Position numbers and translations under genes: made by a program. This document shows, in pieces, positions 43,053 to 51,936 of a stretch of 64,000 nt of DNA; within the stretch, counting starts at the first letter, position 1, and every line of letters begins with the position of its first letter. The notes below the pieces were generated by a model. The model was not told the origin of the DNA and did no database searches. It saw only the letters and a program-made list of their open reading frames with translations. The DNA lies in contig NZ_MSIE01000060.1 of the NCBI RefSeq assembly GCF_001921205.1, positions 1 through 64,000 of the forward strand. The letters run 5' to 3'. Source of the stretch: Actinophytocola xanthii (GTDB lineage Bacteria > Actinomycetota > Actinomycetes > Mycobacteriales > Pseudonocardiaceae).

Positions 43053-45916
43053 GCAGGGACCTGTTGGAGCGGCTGCGGGCGGACCTGTCCGGGGAGGTCC
43101 AGTTCGACGACTACACCCGACAGCTGTACGCCAGGGACGCCAGCATGTACGCGATCACACCCCTGGGGGTTGCGTTCCCGCGGGACGCCGACGACGTGGC
43201 GGCGGCAGTAGCGGCCGCCGCCGAGTACGACGTTCCGGTGGTCCCGCGCGGCGCGGGAACCAGCCTCGCCGGGCAGACCGTAGGACCCGGGCTGGTGCTC
43301 GACCTGTCCCGGCACCTGAGCCGGATCATCGAGCTGGACCCCGAGGCGAAGGTCGCCCGGGTCCAGCCCGGGGTCGTCCAGGACCAGCTGAACCGGGCCG
43401 CCGCGGCGCACGGGCTGATGTTCGGTCCGGACACCTCCACCAGCAACCGGGCCACGATCGGCGGGATGATCGGCAACAACTCCGCCGGCAGCGGCTCGGT
43501 GCGCTACGGGATGACCATCGACCACGTCCGCGAGCTCGAGGTGGTGCTCTCCGACGCCTCGACCGCGACGTTCGGGCCTGGTGCTGTTCCGTCCACCACG
43601 GACGGCCTGCTCGGCAGGCTGTACCGCGAGCTGCCCCTGCTGCTCGAGGCCAACCGGGACGCCGTGGCGACCGGGTTCCCCTCGTTCTGGCGCAGGGCCG
43701 GCGGGTACCGGCTCGACCGGCTGGCCCGCGAGTTCGACCTGGCCAAGTTCGTCGTCGGGTCCGAGGGCACGCTCGTCGTCGCCACCAGCGCGGTGGTCGG
43801 CCTGGTGGACAAGCCGCGGCGGACGGTGATCGCGGTCGGGCACTTCGCCTCCACCCGGGCGGCCATCGAGGCGACCGAGGACGCGCTGGCCTGCGAGCCG
43901 GCCGCGGTGGAGCTGATGGACCGCACGATCCTGGACCTGTCCCGCGTACGCCCGGAGTACGCCACGCTCGGCACGATCCTGCACGGCGACCCGGACGCGC
44001 TGCTGTTCGTCAGCTTCACCGGCGACGACGAGGCCGAGCTGCTCGGCCGGCTGCGGCGGCTGACCTCGTTGTGGGGCAGGCACGGCCACGGCTACCACAC
44101 CCTGGAGGCCGTCACCCCGGCCCAGCAGGGTGCGCTGCTGAAGGTGCGCAAGTCCGGTCTCGGGCTGCTGATGGCCGCGAGCGTGGGCGGCAGCCGACCG
44201 CTGGCCTTCGTCGAGGACACCGCCGTCGACCCGAAGTACCTGCCGGAGTACACGGCTCGGTTCGCCGCGATCCTCGAGCGACATGGCCTGCGGGCCGGCT
44301 TCTACGGCCACTGCTCGGTGGGCTGCCTGCACGTCCGCCCGTTCATCGACCTCACCGAGCCGGGCGGGGTGGCGCTGCTGCGCACCGTCGCCGAGGAGAT
44401 CAAGCATCTGGTCGGCGAGTACGGCGGGGTCAACTCGAGCGAGCACGGCGACGGGCTGGCCCGCAGCGAGTTCAACCGGGAGCTGTTCGGCGACGAGCTG
44501 TACGAGGCCATGCGCGCCGTGAAGCAGTTGTTCGACCCCCGGGGCACGCTGAACCCCGGCAAGATCGTCGACGCGCCTGCGATGACCGACAACCTGCGCG
44601 ACCCGGCCCTGCCGGCGGCGCGACCGTTCGACACGCGACTGCCGTTCGAGGTGGTGGGCGGCATGCGTGGCGCCGCGGACCGGTGCATGAACATCGGCCT
44701 GTGCCGCAAGGACGCCGCGGGCGCGATGTGCCCGTCCTACATGGCCACCCACCGCGAGGAGGACTCCACCCGCGGCCGGGCCAACGCGCTCGTCCACGCG
44801 CTGTCCACCCCGGACCCGCGCACCGCGCTCGGCGACGACCGGCTGCACGAGGTGCTGGACCTGTGCCTGATGTGCAAGGCGTGCAAGAGCGAGTGCCCGC
44901 TGGGCGTGGACATGGCCAAGCTGAAGAGCGAGGCGCTGTCCCACCGCCACGACCGCTACGGCGTGCCGCTGCGCTCCCGCGTGTTCGGGGGCATCCGCAC
45001 CCTGAACCGGCTCGGTTCGGCGACCGCCCCGCTGTCCAACCGGGTCGGCGCGGTGCGACCGCTGATGGAGCGGTACCTCGGCATCACGGCGCGACGGCCG
45101 CTTCCCCGCTTCGAGCGCCGAAACCTCGTGCGCTGGTTCCGCCGCCGCCCGGTGCCCTCGGCCGCACCGCGCGGGCCGGTCGTCCTGCTGGCCGACTCGT
45201 TCACCACGTTCACCGAGCCGGCGATCGGTCGGGCGGCGGTGGAGCTGCTCGAGCTGGCCGGGCACCGGGTGCGGCTGGTCTCGGAGGGCTGCTGCGGCCG
45301 GTCGAGCCTGTCGAAGGGGTTGCTGGACGATGCCAGGGCCAAGGCCTCGGCGCTGACCGACCGGCTGGCCGCGACCGAGGGCCCGGTCACCGGCTGCGAG
45401 CCGTCCTGCCTGCTGACCCTGCGCGACGAGGCGTTGTCGCTGCTGCCCGACGACCCGCGGGCTTCGACCGTCGCGGGGCGGGTGCGTCAGGTCGAGGAGC
45501 TGCTGACCGAGGCCATCGACGACGGAGCCCTCCGCCTGGCCGAGGACGCCTGGCCCGCCGGGCACCGGATCCTGTTCCACGGGCACTGCCACCAGAAGGC
45601 CGAGGTCGGTACGGCGGCGACCGTCGCGTTGCTCTCCCGCCTGCCCGGCGCCGAGATCGTGGAGCTGGACGCGGGCTGCTGCGGGATGGCCGGCTCGTTC
45701 GGTTTCGAGGCCGAGCACTACGAGGTGTCGATGACCATCGGCGAGGACCGGCTGTTCCCCGCGGTGCGGTCCGAACCGGACACGACGGTCCTCGCGGCGA
45801 CCGGCGTCTCCTGCCGGCAGCAGATCGCCCACGGCACGGCGCGACGCGCCCACCACCCGGTCGAGCTGGTGCTGGCGGCGGTCCGCGGCACGGGGGCCGG
45901 GGCGACGCCCCCGTGA
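43049..45916 (+). CDS. FAD- and Fe-S-containing 2-hydroxyacid dehydrogenase (GlcD-GlcF fusion, Dld-II-like)
   Basis: The 955-residue protein joins a GlcD-like FAD part (residues 1-510; 'VPRGAGTSLAGQTVGPG', 'TIGGMIGNNSAGSGSVRYG', 'GSEGTLVVATSAVVG', 'GHCSVGCLHVRP') to a GlcF-like part with 4Fe-4S cysteines in 'CMNIGLCRK' and 'CLMCKACKSECPLGVD' and two CCG-type domains ('EGCCGRSS', 'AGCCGMAG'). Electrons probably go from a 2-hydroxyacid to the quinone pool or cytochrome. It is coupled (ATGA) to the aminotransferase. Confidence 0.93.
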   Translation: MSRDLLERLRADLSGEVQFDDYTRQLYARDASMYAITPLGVAFPRDADDVAAAVAAAAEYDVPVVPRGAGTSLAGQTVGPGLVLDLSRHLSRIIELDPEAKVARVQPGVVQDQLNRAAAAHGLMFGPDTSTSNRATIGGMIGNNSAGSGSVRYGMTIDHVRELEVVLSDASTATFGPGAVPSTTDGLLGRLYRELPLLLEANRDAVATGFPSFWRRAGGYRLDRLAREFDLAKFVVGSEGTLVVATSAVVGLVDKPRRTVIAVGHFASTRAAIEATEDALACEPAAVELMDRTILDLSRVRPEYATLGTILHGDPDALLFVSFTGDDEAELLGRLRRLTSLWGRHGHGYHTLEAVTPAQQGALLKVRKSGLGLLMAASVGGSRPLAFVEDTAVDPKYLPEYTARFAAILERHGLRAGFYGHCSVGCLHVRPFIDLTEPGGVALLRTVAEEIKHLVGEYGGVNSSEHGDGLARSEFNRELFGDELYEAMRAVKQLFDPRGTLNPGKIVDAPAMTDNLRDPALPAARPFDTRLPFEVVGGMRGAADRCMNIGLCRKDAAGAMCPSYMATHREEDSTRGRANALVHALSTPDPRTALGDDRLHEVLDLCLMCKACKSECPLGVDMAKLKSEALSHRHDRYGVPLRSRVFGGIRTLNRLGSATAPLSNRVGAVRPLMERYLGITARRPLPRFERRNLVRWFRRRPVPSAAPRGPVVLLADSFTTFTEPAIGRAAVELLELAGHRVRLVSEGCCGRSSLSKGLLDDARAKASALTDRLAATEGPVTGCEPSCLLTLRDEALSLLPDDPRASTVAGRVRQVEELLTEAIDDGALRLAEDAWPAGHRILFHGHCHQKAEVGTAATVALLSRLPGAEIVELDAGCCGMAGSFGFEAEHYEVSMTIGEDRLFPAVRSEPDTTVLAATGVSCRQQIAHGTARRAHHPVELVLAAVRGTGAGATPP

Positions 45917-45929
45917 CGGTGCCGGGGTG

Positions 45930-46706
45930 TCAGCGGCGACGCGGCCAGGGCTCCGGTACGGTCCCGGCCACCGTCGTCGCCACCGTCATCGTCCAGGTGT
46001 GGACGAACGTCCCGTCGGGGCGAGGACGCATCCCGGTCGGCGGGCCGCCGCGCAGCTCCTCGGCGAACCGTGCGCGGATCCGCTCCCGCGTGCCGGGTGG
46101 CGTGGCGGTGCGCTCGAGCCAGTCCTCGAGGTCCACGGGCTGGTCGTGCGCCGAGGACGAGACCACCTCGGCGCCGGCGCCGCGGAGCAGCGTGTGGATC
46201 TGGGCGAGGGTGAGCGTCGTGCCGTGGCTGGGGTCACGGAGGCGTTCGATGCTGTTGGCCTCCTCGGCCACCGCGGGGTCATCGTCGGCGGTCAGGTCGA
46301 CCACGGCGACCCGGCCGGCGGTCACCCGGACCATCTCCCGGACCACGCCCGCCGGGTCGGCGACCTGGTGCAGGGCGAGGCGGCACACGGTGAGGTCGAA
46401 CAGCGCGTCGCGGCAGGGCAGCGCCGTCGCGTCGCCCCGCAGGAAGGTGACGTTCGCGTCGCCAGCCAGGCGGCGGCCCTGGGCCAGCATCTCCGGCGTC
46501 AGGTCGAGCGCGAGGACGTGTGCCACGTGCGGGGCGAGTGCCCGGCCGAGGTGCGCGGCACCCGCGGCCACGTCGAGCACCAGGTCGGTCGGGGACGGCT
46601 CGAGCTCGGCGAGGATCCAGTCCAGGCCCGCCGCCGCGAAGCCGGTGTCGGTGAAGGTGTGCGCCTGCAGGCGGAACTGTGCACGCACCGCGTCGTTGTG
46701 GTGCAC
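45930..46706 (-). CDS. SAM-dependent methyltransferase (class I)
   Basis: The 258-residue protein shows the UbiE/Methyltransf_11 pattern: 'VLDVAAGAAHLGRALAPHV' (motif I), 'VLALDLTPEML' (motif post-I), 'FLRGDATALPCRDALFDLTV' and 'CRLALHQVADPAGVVREMVR'. GTG 46706 is chosen because GGGAGG lies five bases upstream and 'HHNDAVRAQFRLQAHTF' then forms the normal N-terminus; an earlier GTG would add 12 basic residues. It is downstream of and on the same strand as the OpuC genes, though a shared mRNA is uncertain. The substrate is unknown. Confidence 0.88.
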   Translation of the reverse strand: MHHNDAVRAQFRLQAHTFTDTGFAAAGLDWILAELEPSPTDLVLDVAAGAAHLGRALAPHVAHVLALDLTPEMLAQGRRLAGDANVTFLRGDATALPCRDALFDLTVCRLALHQVADPAGVVREMVRVTAGRVAVVDLTADDDPAVAEEANSIERLRDPSHGTTLTLAQIHTLLRGAGAEVVSSSAHDQPVDLEDWLERTATPPGTRERIRARFAEELRGGPPTGMRPRPDGTFVHTWTMTVATTVAGTVPEPWPRRR

Positions 46707-46741
46707 GGCCGCCTCCCGGACTCGCCACCGGTGGTGGCGTC

Positions 46742-47713
46742 TCACTCGGGGTTGGTCACGAAACCCTGTTCTACCAGCCAGTCACGGGCGACGACAGCGG
46801 GGTCGTCCCCGTCGCCGTCGATCCTGACCGACAGCTCGAGGATCACGTCGTTGTTCAGCTTCGCCGAGACCGGGTCCAGGACGTCGGCGAGCTGCGGGTA
46901 GCGCTCCAGGAACTCGGTGCGCACGGTCACCGCGGCGTTGTACTGGGGGAAGGTCTTCTTGTCGTCCTCGAGCACGGCCAGGTCGAGGGTGAGCACGCGG
47001 CCGTCGGTGGTGAAGACCTCGCCGAAGTTGCAGGTGCGACCCGCGGCCAGGGTGGCGTAGATGGCCCCGACACCGAAGGTCTTGATGCTGGCGTCGGGGA
47101 CGTCGAAGCCGTAGGTCTGCTCCGCGCCCAGCAGCCCGTCCTGGCGGCTGATGAACTCCGACTCCATGCAGAACGTTCCCAGCGACGGGTCCTTCTTCAG
47201 CAACGCCACCATGTCCGACATCGTCCGCAGGCCGTGCCGGTCGGCGAACTCGCGGGTCGTGGCCAGCGCGTACTTGTCGTTAACCGGCGAGTAGTCCAGC
47301 CACGCGATGCCGAAGCGCTCCGCGTCGGCCTTCTTCACCGCGTCGTACTGGCCCTGCTCGTCGCGGATCGGCTCGGTCTGCTGCTGGAAGTTGATCCAGC
47401 TCGTGCCGGTGTACTCCCAGTACAGGTCGACGTCCCCGACCTCCAGTGCCTGCCGCACGCTGGGCGAGCCCTGGATGTTGGTCAGGTCCTCGACGTCGGC
47501 ACCGGCCGCCTCCAGGGCGACCTGGGCGATGTAGCCGAGCAGGATCTGCTCGGTGAAGTTCTTCGACCCCACCTTGATGTCCACACCGGCCAGCTCCGGC
47601 ACCGGCCGGATCGACCCCGGACCCACCTCGAACGGCAGGGAGTACCCCGCGGCGAGGCCGCAGCCGCTCAGCAGCAGCGACGTACTGGCGAGGAAACCGG
47701 CCAGGCGCCTCAT
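46742..47713 (-). CDS. Glycine betaine/choline-type substrate-binding lipoprotein (OpuCC/OsmF-like)
   Basis: The 323-residue precursor has a lipobox 'LLSGC' with Cys18, so it is a membrane-anchored binding protein. Family motifs include 'VGSKNFTEQILLGYIAQVAL', 'DLYWEYTGTSWINF', 'KKADAERFGIAWLDYSPVND' and 'DVILELSVRID', typical of the OpuAC family that binds quaternary amines. It is the last gene of a four-gene ABC importer unit, joined to the permease by ATGA. Substrates are probably osmolytes such as glycine betaine or choline. Confidence 0.9.
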   Translation of the reverse strand: MRRLAGFLASTSLLLSGCGLAAGYSLPFEVGPGSIRPVPELAGVDIKVGSKNFTEQILLGYIAQVALEAAGADVEDLTNIQGSPSVRQALEVGDVDLYWEYTGTSWINFQQQTEPIRDEQGQYDAVKKADAERFGIAWLDYSPVNDKYALATTREFADRHGLRTMSDMVALLKKDPSLGTFCMESEFISRQDGLLGAEQTYGFDVPDASIKTFGVGAIYATLAAGRTCNFGEVFTTDGRVLTLDLAVLEDDKKTFPQYNAAVTVRTEFLERYPQLADVLDPVSAKLNNDVILELSVRIDGDGDDPAVVARDWLVEQGFVTNPE

Positions 47714-48483
47714 CGCAACCCCTTCGGTCCGAGATAGCGTTCGGCCAACGCACCCAGCCAGTCGACCAGCAACGCCAGTCCGACGGTGAGCGTCGCACCG
47801 GTCAGCAGCACCGTCGTGCGGGCCACCCGGTAGCCGGTGTCGATGATGAACCCGAGACCGCCGCCGTTGACGAACAACGCCAGCGTCGCGGTGCCGACCG
47901 CCAGCACGAGCGAGGTCCGCAGCCCGGCCAGGATCAGCGGCACGGCGAGCGGCAGCTCCACCCGGCGCAGCACCCCGAACGCGGAGAGACCGATCCCGCG
48001 ACCGGCGTCCACAAGAGATGGATCGACCTGCTGGATGCCCACCATCGTGTTGCGCAGCACCGGGAGCAGGGACACGAACGCCAGCGGAATCGCGGCCGCC
48101 CAGAGGCCTTCCTGTTCGGTGAACAGGAAGTAGAGCACGATGACGCCGATCGCCGGTGCGGCCTGGCCGATCGTGGCGATGCCGAGGAACACCGGTACGA
48201 CGGCCTTCGCCCACGGTCTGGTGAGGACGATGCCGAGCGGGATCGCCACGACGACGACGAGCACCGTCACCGCGATCGTGATCAGCACGTGCTCCCAGGT
48301 CGCCTTGAGCAGGGTGGACGCGTTGAGCGTTACCACCTCGATCGCGTCCAGCTCGGTGTTGAACGCCCACAGCAGCACCGCGGCCACCAGCAGCAGCGCC
48401 GCGATCGGCTGCAGGAACAACCGGACCAGCTCCGCACGACGGGAGCCGGAGTCGACGGTGAGAACCGGGTCGGTCGCGGTCAT
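47710..48483 (-). CDS. Compatible-solute ABC permease (OpuCB/D-like)
   Basis: The 257-residue permease has six to seven spans and the binding-protein-dependent inner-membrane motif 'LPVLRNTMVGIQQVDPSLVDAGRGIG' (EAA-like loop, residues about 150-175). ATG 48483 overlaps the ATPase stop and its own stop overlaps the lipoprotein start, so the order ATPase-permease-binding protein is tightly coupled. Confidence 0.9.
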   Translation of the reverse strand: MTATDPVLTVDSGSRRAELVRLFLQPIAALLLVAAVLLWAFNTELDAIEVVTLNASTLLKATWEHVLITIAVTVLVVVVAIPLGIVLTRPWAKAVVPVFLGIATIGQAAPAIGVIVLYFLFTEQEGLWAAAIPLAFVSLLPVLRNTMVGIQQVDPSLVDAGRGIGLSAFGVLRRVELPLAVPLILAGLRTSLVLAVGTATLALFVNGGGLGFIIDTGYRVARTTVLLTGATLTVGLALLVDWLGALAERYLGPKGLR

Positions 48484-49610
48484 GAGGCGTGTTCCTCACG
48501 CAGCTCCCGGATCTTGGCCACCACGGTGTCCAGCTGGACCGTGCCCACGTACTCACCGCGCGACCCGGTGACCACCGCGTCACCGCCCTCGGTGAGGATC
48601 GCCTCCAACGCGTCCTGCAGGGTCGACCGCTCGCTCACCGAGTCGCCGACCGGGTTCCCGATTCCGTCGAGCGAGTCGCCGCCGAGCTGACGGTGGTGCA
48701 CCCAGCGCAGCGGGCGGCGCTGGCCGTCCAGCACCAGCGCGTACTTGCGGCTCTGGGTCTCGAGCCGGCGCCGCACCTCGGCCGGGCTCTCGTCCTCGGC
48801 GGCGATCACGGCCTCGGCCATCTCGATGTCCCGCACCCGCAACAGGGTCAGCTGCTTGAGCGAGGCCCCGGCGCCGACGAACCCGGCGACGGTGTCGTCG
48901 GCCGGGTTGGCCAGGATCGCCTCGGGCGTGTCGTACTGAAGGATCCGCGACCGGTCGCCGAGAACCGCGATCCGGTCGCCGAGCTTGACCGCCTCGTCGA
49001 AGTCGTGGGTGACGAACACGATCGTCTTGCGCAGCTCCGCCTGCAACCGCATCAGCTCGTCCTGCAGGTTGCCGCGCGTGATCGGGTCGACGGCGCCGAA
49101 CGGCTCGTCCATCAGCAGCACCGGCGGGTCCGCGGCGAGCGCCCGTGCCACGCCGACCCGTTGCTGCTGGCCGCCGGAGAGCTGCCGGGGGTAGCGGTCG
49201 CGGAACCGGCCGGGCTCGAGGCCGACCAGCTCGAGCATCTCCTCGACGCGGGCGGCGGTCCGCTGCCGCGACCAGCCGAGCAGCCCCGGCACCATGCCGA
49301 CGTTCTGCGCCACGGTGAAGTGCGGGAAGAGACCGGCCTGCTGGATCGCGTAGCCGATCCCGCGGCGCAGCTCGTCCGGGTCCAGGCTCAACGCGTCCCG
49401 GCCGCCGATGGTGATCCGGCCGCTGGTCGGCTCGATCAGGCGGTTGATCATCCGCATCGTGGTGGTCTTGCCGCAACCGGACGGTCCCACGAAGACTGTC
49501 GTCTCCCCTGGGTTGATGGTCATCGTGAAGCGGTCCACCGCGGGATCCTGTTGCCCCGGATAGCGCTTGGTCACCTCGTCGAGCTCGATGCCGACGGACT
49601 GTTCAGCCAC
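48480..49610 (-). CDS. opuCA: Compatible-solute ABC transporter ATPase with CBS domains
   Basis: The 376-residue ATPase shows Walker A 'VGPSGCGKTTTMRMINRL', 'QQAGLFPHFTVAQNV', signature 'QLSGGQQQRVGVARAL' and Walker B 'VLLMDEPFGAVDPI'. Two C-terminal CBS motifs (about residues 250-370, 'DAVVTGSRGEYVGTVQLDT') are the ionic-strength sensors of OpuCA/OpuAA proteins. GTG 49610 overlaps the upstream permease's stop by eight bases. Confidence 0.93.
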   Translation of the reverse strand: MAEQSVGIELDEVTKRYPGQQDPAVDRFTMTINPGETTVFVGPSGCGKTTTMRMINRLIEPTSGRITIGGRDALSLDPDELRRGIGYAIQQAGLFPHFTVAQNVGMVPGLLGWSRQRTAARVEEMLELVGLEPGRFRDRYPRQLSGGQQQRVGVARALAADPPVLLMDEPFGAVDPITRGNLQDELMRLQAELRKTIVFVTHDFDEAVKLGDRIAVLGDRSRILQYDTPEAILANPADDTVAGFVGAGASLKQLTLLRVRDIEMAEAVIAAEDESPAEVRRRLETQSRKYALVLDGQRRPLRWVHHRQLGGDSLDGIGNPVGDSVSERSTLQDALEAILTEGGDAVVTGSRGEYVGTVQLDTVVAKIRELREEHAS

Positions 49611-50250
49611 GAATCCCCCTCGAGGTGGTGAGGCGAGCGATGATCAGGTAGAGCGCGTCGATGGCCAGCGCCATCACCACGATGCCGATCGTGCCGGCCA
49701 GCGCCTGGTTGGTGGCGTTGGCCGCACCGGCCCGGTTCAGCCCGGAGAAGATCTCGGTGCCGAGCCCGGGGCCTTTGGCGTAGGCGGCGATCGCGGCGAT
49801 GCCCATCAGCATCTGCGTGCTGACGCGCATTCCGGCGAGGATCGCCGGCCACGCGAGCCGCAGCTCCACCCTGCCCAGCACCGCCACCCGGTTCATTCCG
49901 ATGCCCCGGGCCGCGTCGGTGACCGCCGGGTCGACGCCGCCGAGGCCGACGATCGTGTTGCGCACGATCGGCAGCAGCGCGTAGAGCACGAGCGCGGTCA
50001 CCGTCGGCGCCACGCCCAGGCCCACCAACGGGATCAGCAGGCCGAGCAACGCGAACGACGGGATGGTCAGGACCATGCTGGCCAACGCGGTGGCCGCGAT
50101 CGAGCCGATCGGGCTCCGGTAGACCGCGACTCCCACCAGGACGCCGATCACCGCGGCCACCAGCGTGCACTGGATCACCACGCTGGCGTGCTGGTAGGCC
50201 TCGACGGCCAGCCGGGGCCAACGGTCGACGACGAACTCCCAGAGGGTCAC
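49603..50250 (-). CDS. Compatible-solute ABC permease (OpuCD-like)
   Basis: The 215-residue permease has about six spans and the loop 'LPIVRNTIVGLGGVDPAVTD'. GTG 50250 is chosen because GGGAGG lies nine bases upstream and the length then fits the family; an earlier GTG near 50295 is possible. It is the first gene of the opuC-type operon. The 196-base gap before it (50251-50446) is somewhat AT-richer and must hold the promoter, but I see no clear -35/-10 pair. Confidence 0.87.
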   Translation of the reverse strand: MTLWEFVVDRWPRLAVEAYQHASVVIQCTLVAAVIGVLVGVAVYRSPIGSIAATALASMVLTIPSFALLGLLIPLVGLGVAPTVTALVLYALLPIVRNTIVGLGGVDPAVTDAARGIGMNRVAVLGRVELRLAWPAILAGMRVSTQMLMGIAAIAAYAKGPGLGTEIFSGLNRAGAANATNQALAGTIGIVVMALAIDALYLIIARLTTSRGIRG

Positions 50251-50446
50251 CTCCGGCCACCTCCCCCCGACGACGAACGCGTCCGCCCTCGTCACTCTTC
50301 GTCCATTCGCACCCACCGTTTCGTAAAGTTGACCTACCTGGCAAGTGCGGCGCGTCTGTATCCGGCCGGTTACATCGGTCCTGACCTGCCACAACGAACT
50401 CAGGTAACAAAATCGCGTAACCGTCGGTTCCACAGTGGATAGGGCG

Positions 50447-51265
50447 TCAGGACGCCGGTCCAGCGGAGAGGAGCCGCCGCGTCAGCAGGTGCAGTCGTGC
50501 GGCGTCGGCGTGGTCGTCCTCACCGACCGCGAGTGGCAGGCGGGTGCCGCGGGCGTACAGGGTGAACGGCTCCTCGGGTGGCGCGGCGATGAGCTCGGCC
50601 ATCGGTGCGACGGCCCTGTCGGGCGGGCTGCCGAGTACCCGGGCGAGCAGGCGCACCACGGCCCGCGCGGGCCGGCCCAGGGCGCCCTGGTGGCTGGACC
50701 GGACGAACCCGGGGTTGAACAGCACGTAGCGCACGTGGTCGCCGCCGATGCGCAGGCCGGACAGGAAACCCATCCGCCGGCTCTGCAGGTTCGCCGCCCG
50801 CCAGCTGAACCCCTCGGCGAGTTGGAGGTCCTCCCAGCGGACGGCGGCCGCCGGGGCGCCGGGGACGGTGGTGTCGAGGACCAACGGGGTGGGCGCGGCG
50901 GCGAGCGAGCGGCTCAGCCCGGTGGCCAGCAGATGGCGGCTCAGGTAGTAGAGGGCGAAGGTGTGCTCGAACCCCTCCTCGGTGACCACCCGTTCGCGGT
51001 GCACGTAGGCGGCGGCGAGGACCAGCGCGTCGATGACCGGGAACCGTTCGGCGATCTCGGCCGTGACGCGCCTGTTCTCGGCCACCAGGCGAAGGTCGGC
51101 GGCGACGAAGTGCGGCGTGCCGCCCTCGCCCGCCTCCCGCACGAGCGAGTCGAACTTGCTCCCGTCCCGCCCGACCACGACGACCGTGGCACCTCGTCGG
51201 AGCTGGTCCAGGGCCAGTGCCCGGCCGATGCCGTCGGTACCGCCGGAGATCACCACCGTCGTCAC
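50447..51265 (-). CDS. Short-chain dehydrogenase/reductase
   Basis: The 272-residue SDR has 'VVISGGTDGIGRALAL' (cofactor) and 'VVVVGRDGSKF'. The usual YxxxK is replaced by 'LQSRRMGFLSGL', so the catalytic Tyr and Lys are not in their normal context, as seen in some retinol-dehydrogenase-like or atypical SDRs. GTG 51265 has GGGAG five bases upstream. A tetR gene is divergent, with a large symmetric operator in the gap. Confidence 0.85.
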   Translation of the reverse strand: MTTVVISGGTDGIGRALALDQLRRGATVVVVGRDGSKFDSLVREAGEGGTPHFVAADLRLVAENRRVTAEIAERFPVIDALVLAAAYVHRERVVTEEGFEHTFALYYLSRHLLATGLSRSLAAAPTPLVLDTTVPGAPAAAVRWEDLQLAEGFSWRAANLQSRRMGFLSGLRIGGDHVRYVLFNPGFVRSSHQGALGRPARAVVRLLARVLGSPPDRAVAPMAELIAAPPEEPFTLYARGTRLPLAVGEDDHADAARLHLLTRRLLSAGPAS

Positions 51266-51278
51266 GAGCTCTCCCACC

Positions 51279-51332
51279 TGTTCCGGATCAGTCGTTCCGC
51301 TTAAGCGTATCCGGAACGAATGATCCGGAACA
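51279..51332. promoter_or_regulatory. 54 bp symmetric operator between SDR and tetR
   Basis: TGTTCCGGATCA (51279-51290) is inverted exactly at 51321-51332. Inside, CGTTCC (51293-51298) is inverted at 51313-51318, and CGCTTAAGCG (51298-51307) is a palindrome. The region spans both start sites and is most simply two TetR dimer sites. Confidence 0.75.
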
Positions 51333-51347
51333 AGGTAGGATCGCCGG

Positions 51348-51926
51348 GTGTCCACCGGGTCTCGACGGCAGCGCTGGGACGCCGCGCGCAACCACGACCA
51401 GGTGCTCGCCGCCGCCAGGGACCTGTTCAGCACGCGAGGACTGGCGACCGACGTGCGGGAGATCGCCACGCTGGCGGGCGTCGGCGTGGCGACGCTGTAC
51501 CGGCACTTCCCCACCAAGGACGACCTCGTTCGGGCGGCGGTCGCGGACGACCTCGCCGAGTGGTGGGCGCTCACCCGGCGCGCGGCGGCCGAGGAAGACG
51601 CCTGGAGTGGGCTGTGCGCCTTCGTCGAACAGACGCTGGCCACCATGGCGCGGCACCGCGCCGTCCTGGATGGCGTCATGGCACCGGCCGCGGCGCCGGC
51701 GGCGTTCGAGGCCTGTCACACGCACCTGCGGGCGGAGCTCGACGGCCTGGTCCGGCGCGCGCACCAGCAGGGCACGCTGCGACCGGAGGTGTCGGCGGCC
51801 GACGTGAGCCTGCTGGTCCTGGCCCTCGGTCAGGTCGTGCGGCACACCGCGGAAAGCCCGGACGCCTGGCGCAGACACACCCACCTCGTCCTCGACGGCC
51901 TGCACGTCCGCGCCGCGCGGCGGTGA
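51348..51926 (+). CDS. TetR-family transcriptional regulator
   Basis: The 192-residue protein has the TetR helix-turn-helix ('DVREIATLAGVGVATLYRHF', residues 35-54) and a SbtR-like C-terminal domain. GTG 51348 lies six bases after TAGGAT (51336-51341), suggesting a leaderless transcript overlapped by the operator. It probably represses the divergent SDR gene and itself. Confidence 0.92.
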   Translation: MSTGSRRQRWDAARNHDQVLAAARDLFSTRGLATDVREIATLAGVGVATLYRHFPTKDDLVRAAVADDLAEWWALTRRAAAEEDAWSGLCAFVEQTLATMARHRAVLDGVMAPAAAPAAFEACHTHLRAELDGLVRRAHQQGTLRPEVSAADVSLLVLALGQVVRHTAESPDAWRRHTHLVLDGLHVRAARR

Positions 51927-51936
51927 CGCCCGCGGG

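Noticed and set aside
42566-45856. Minus-strand open frame of 1096 codons
   Set aside because: It is antisense to the aminotransferase and FAD/FeS oxidase genes, both with clear catalytic motifs.
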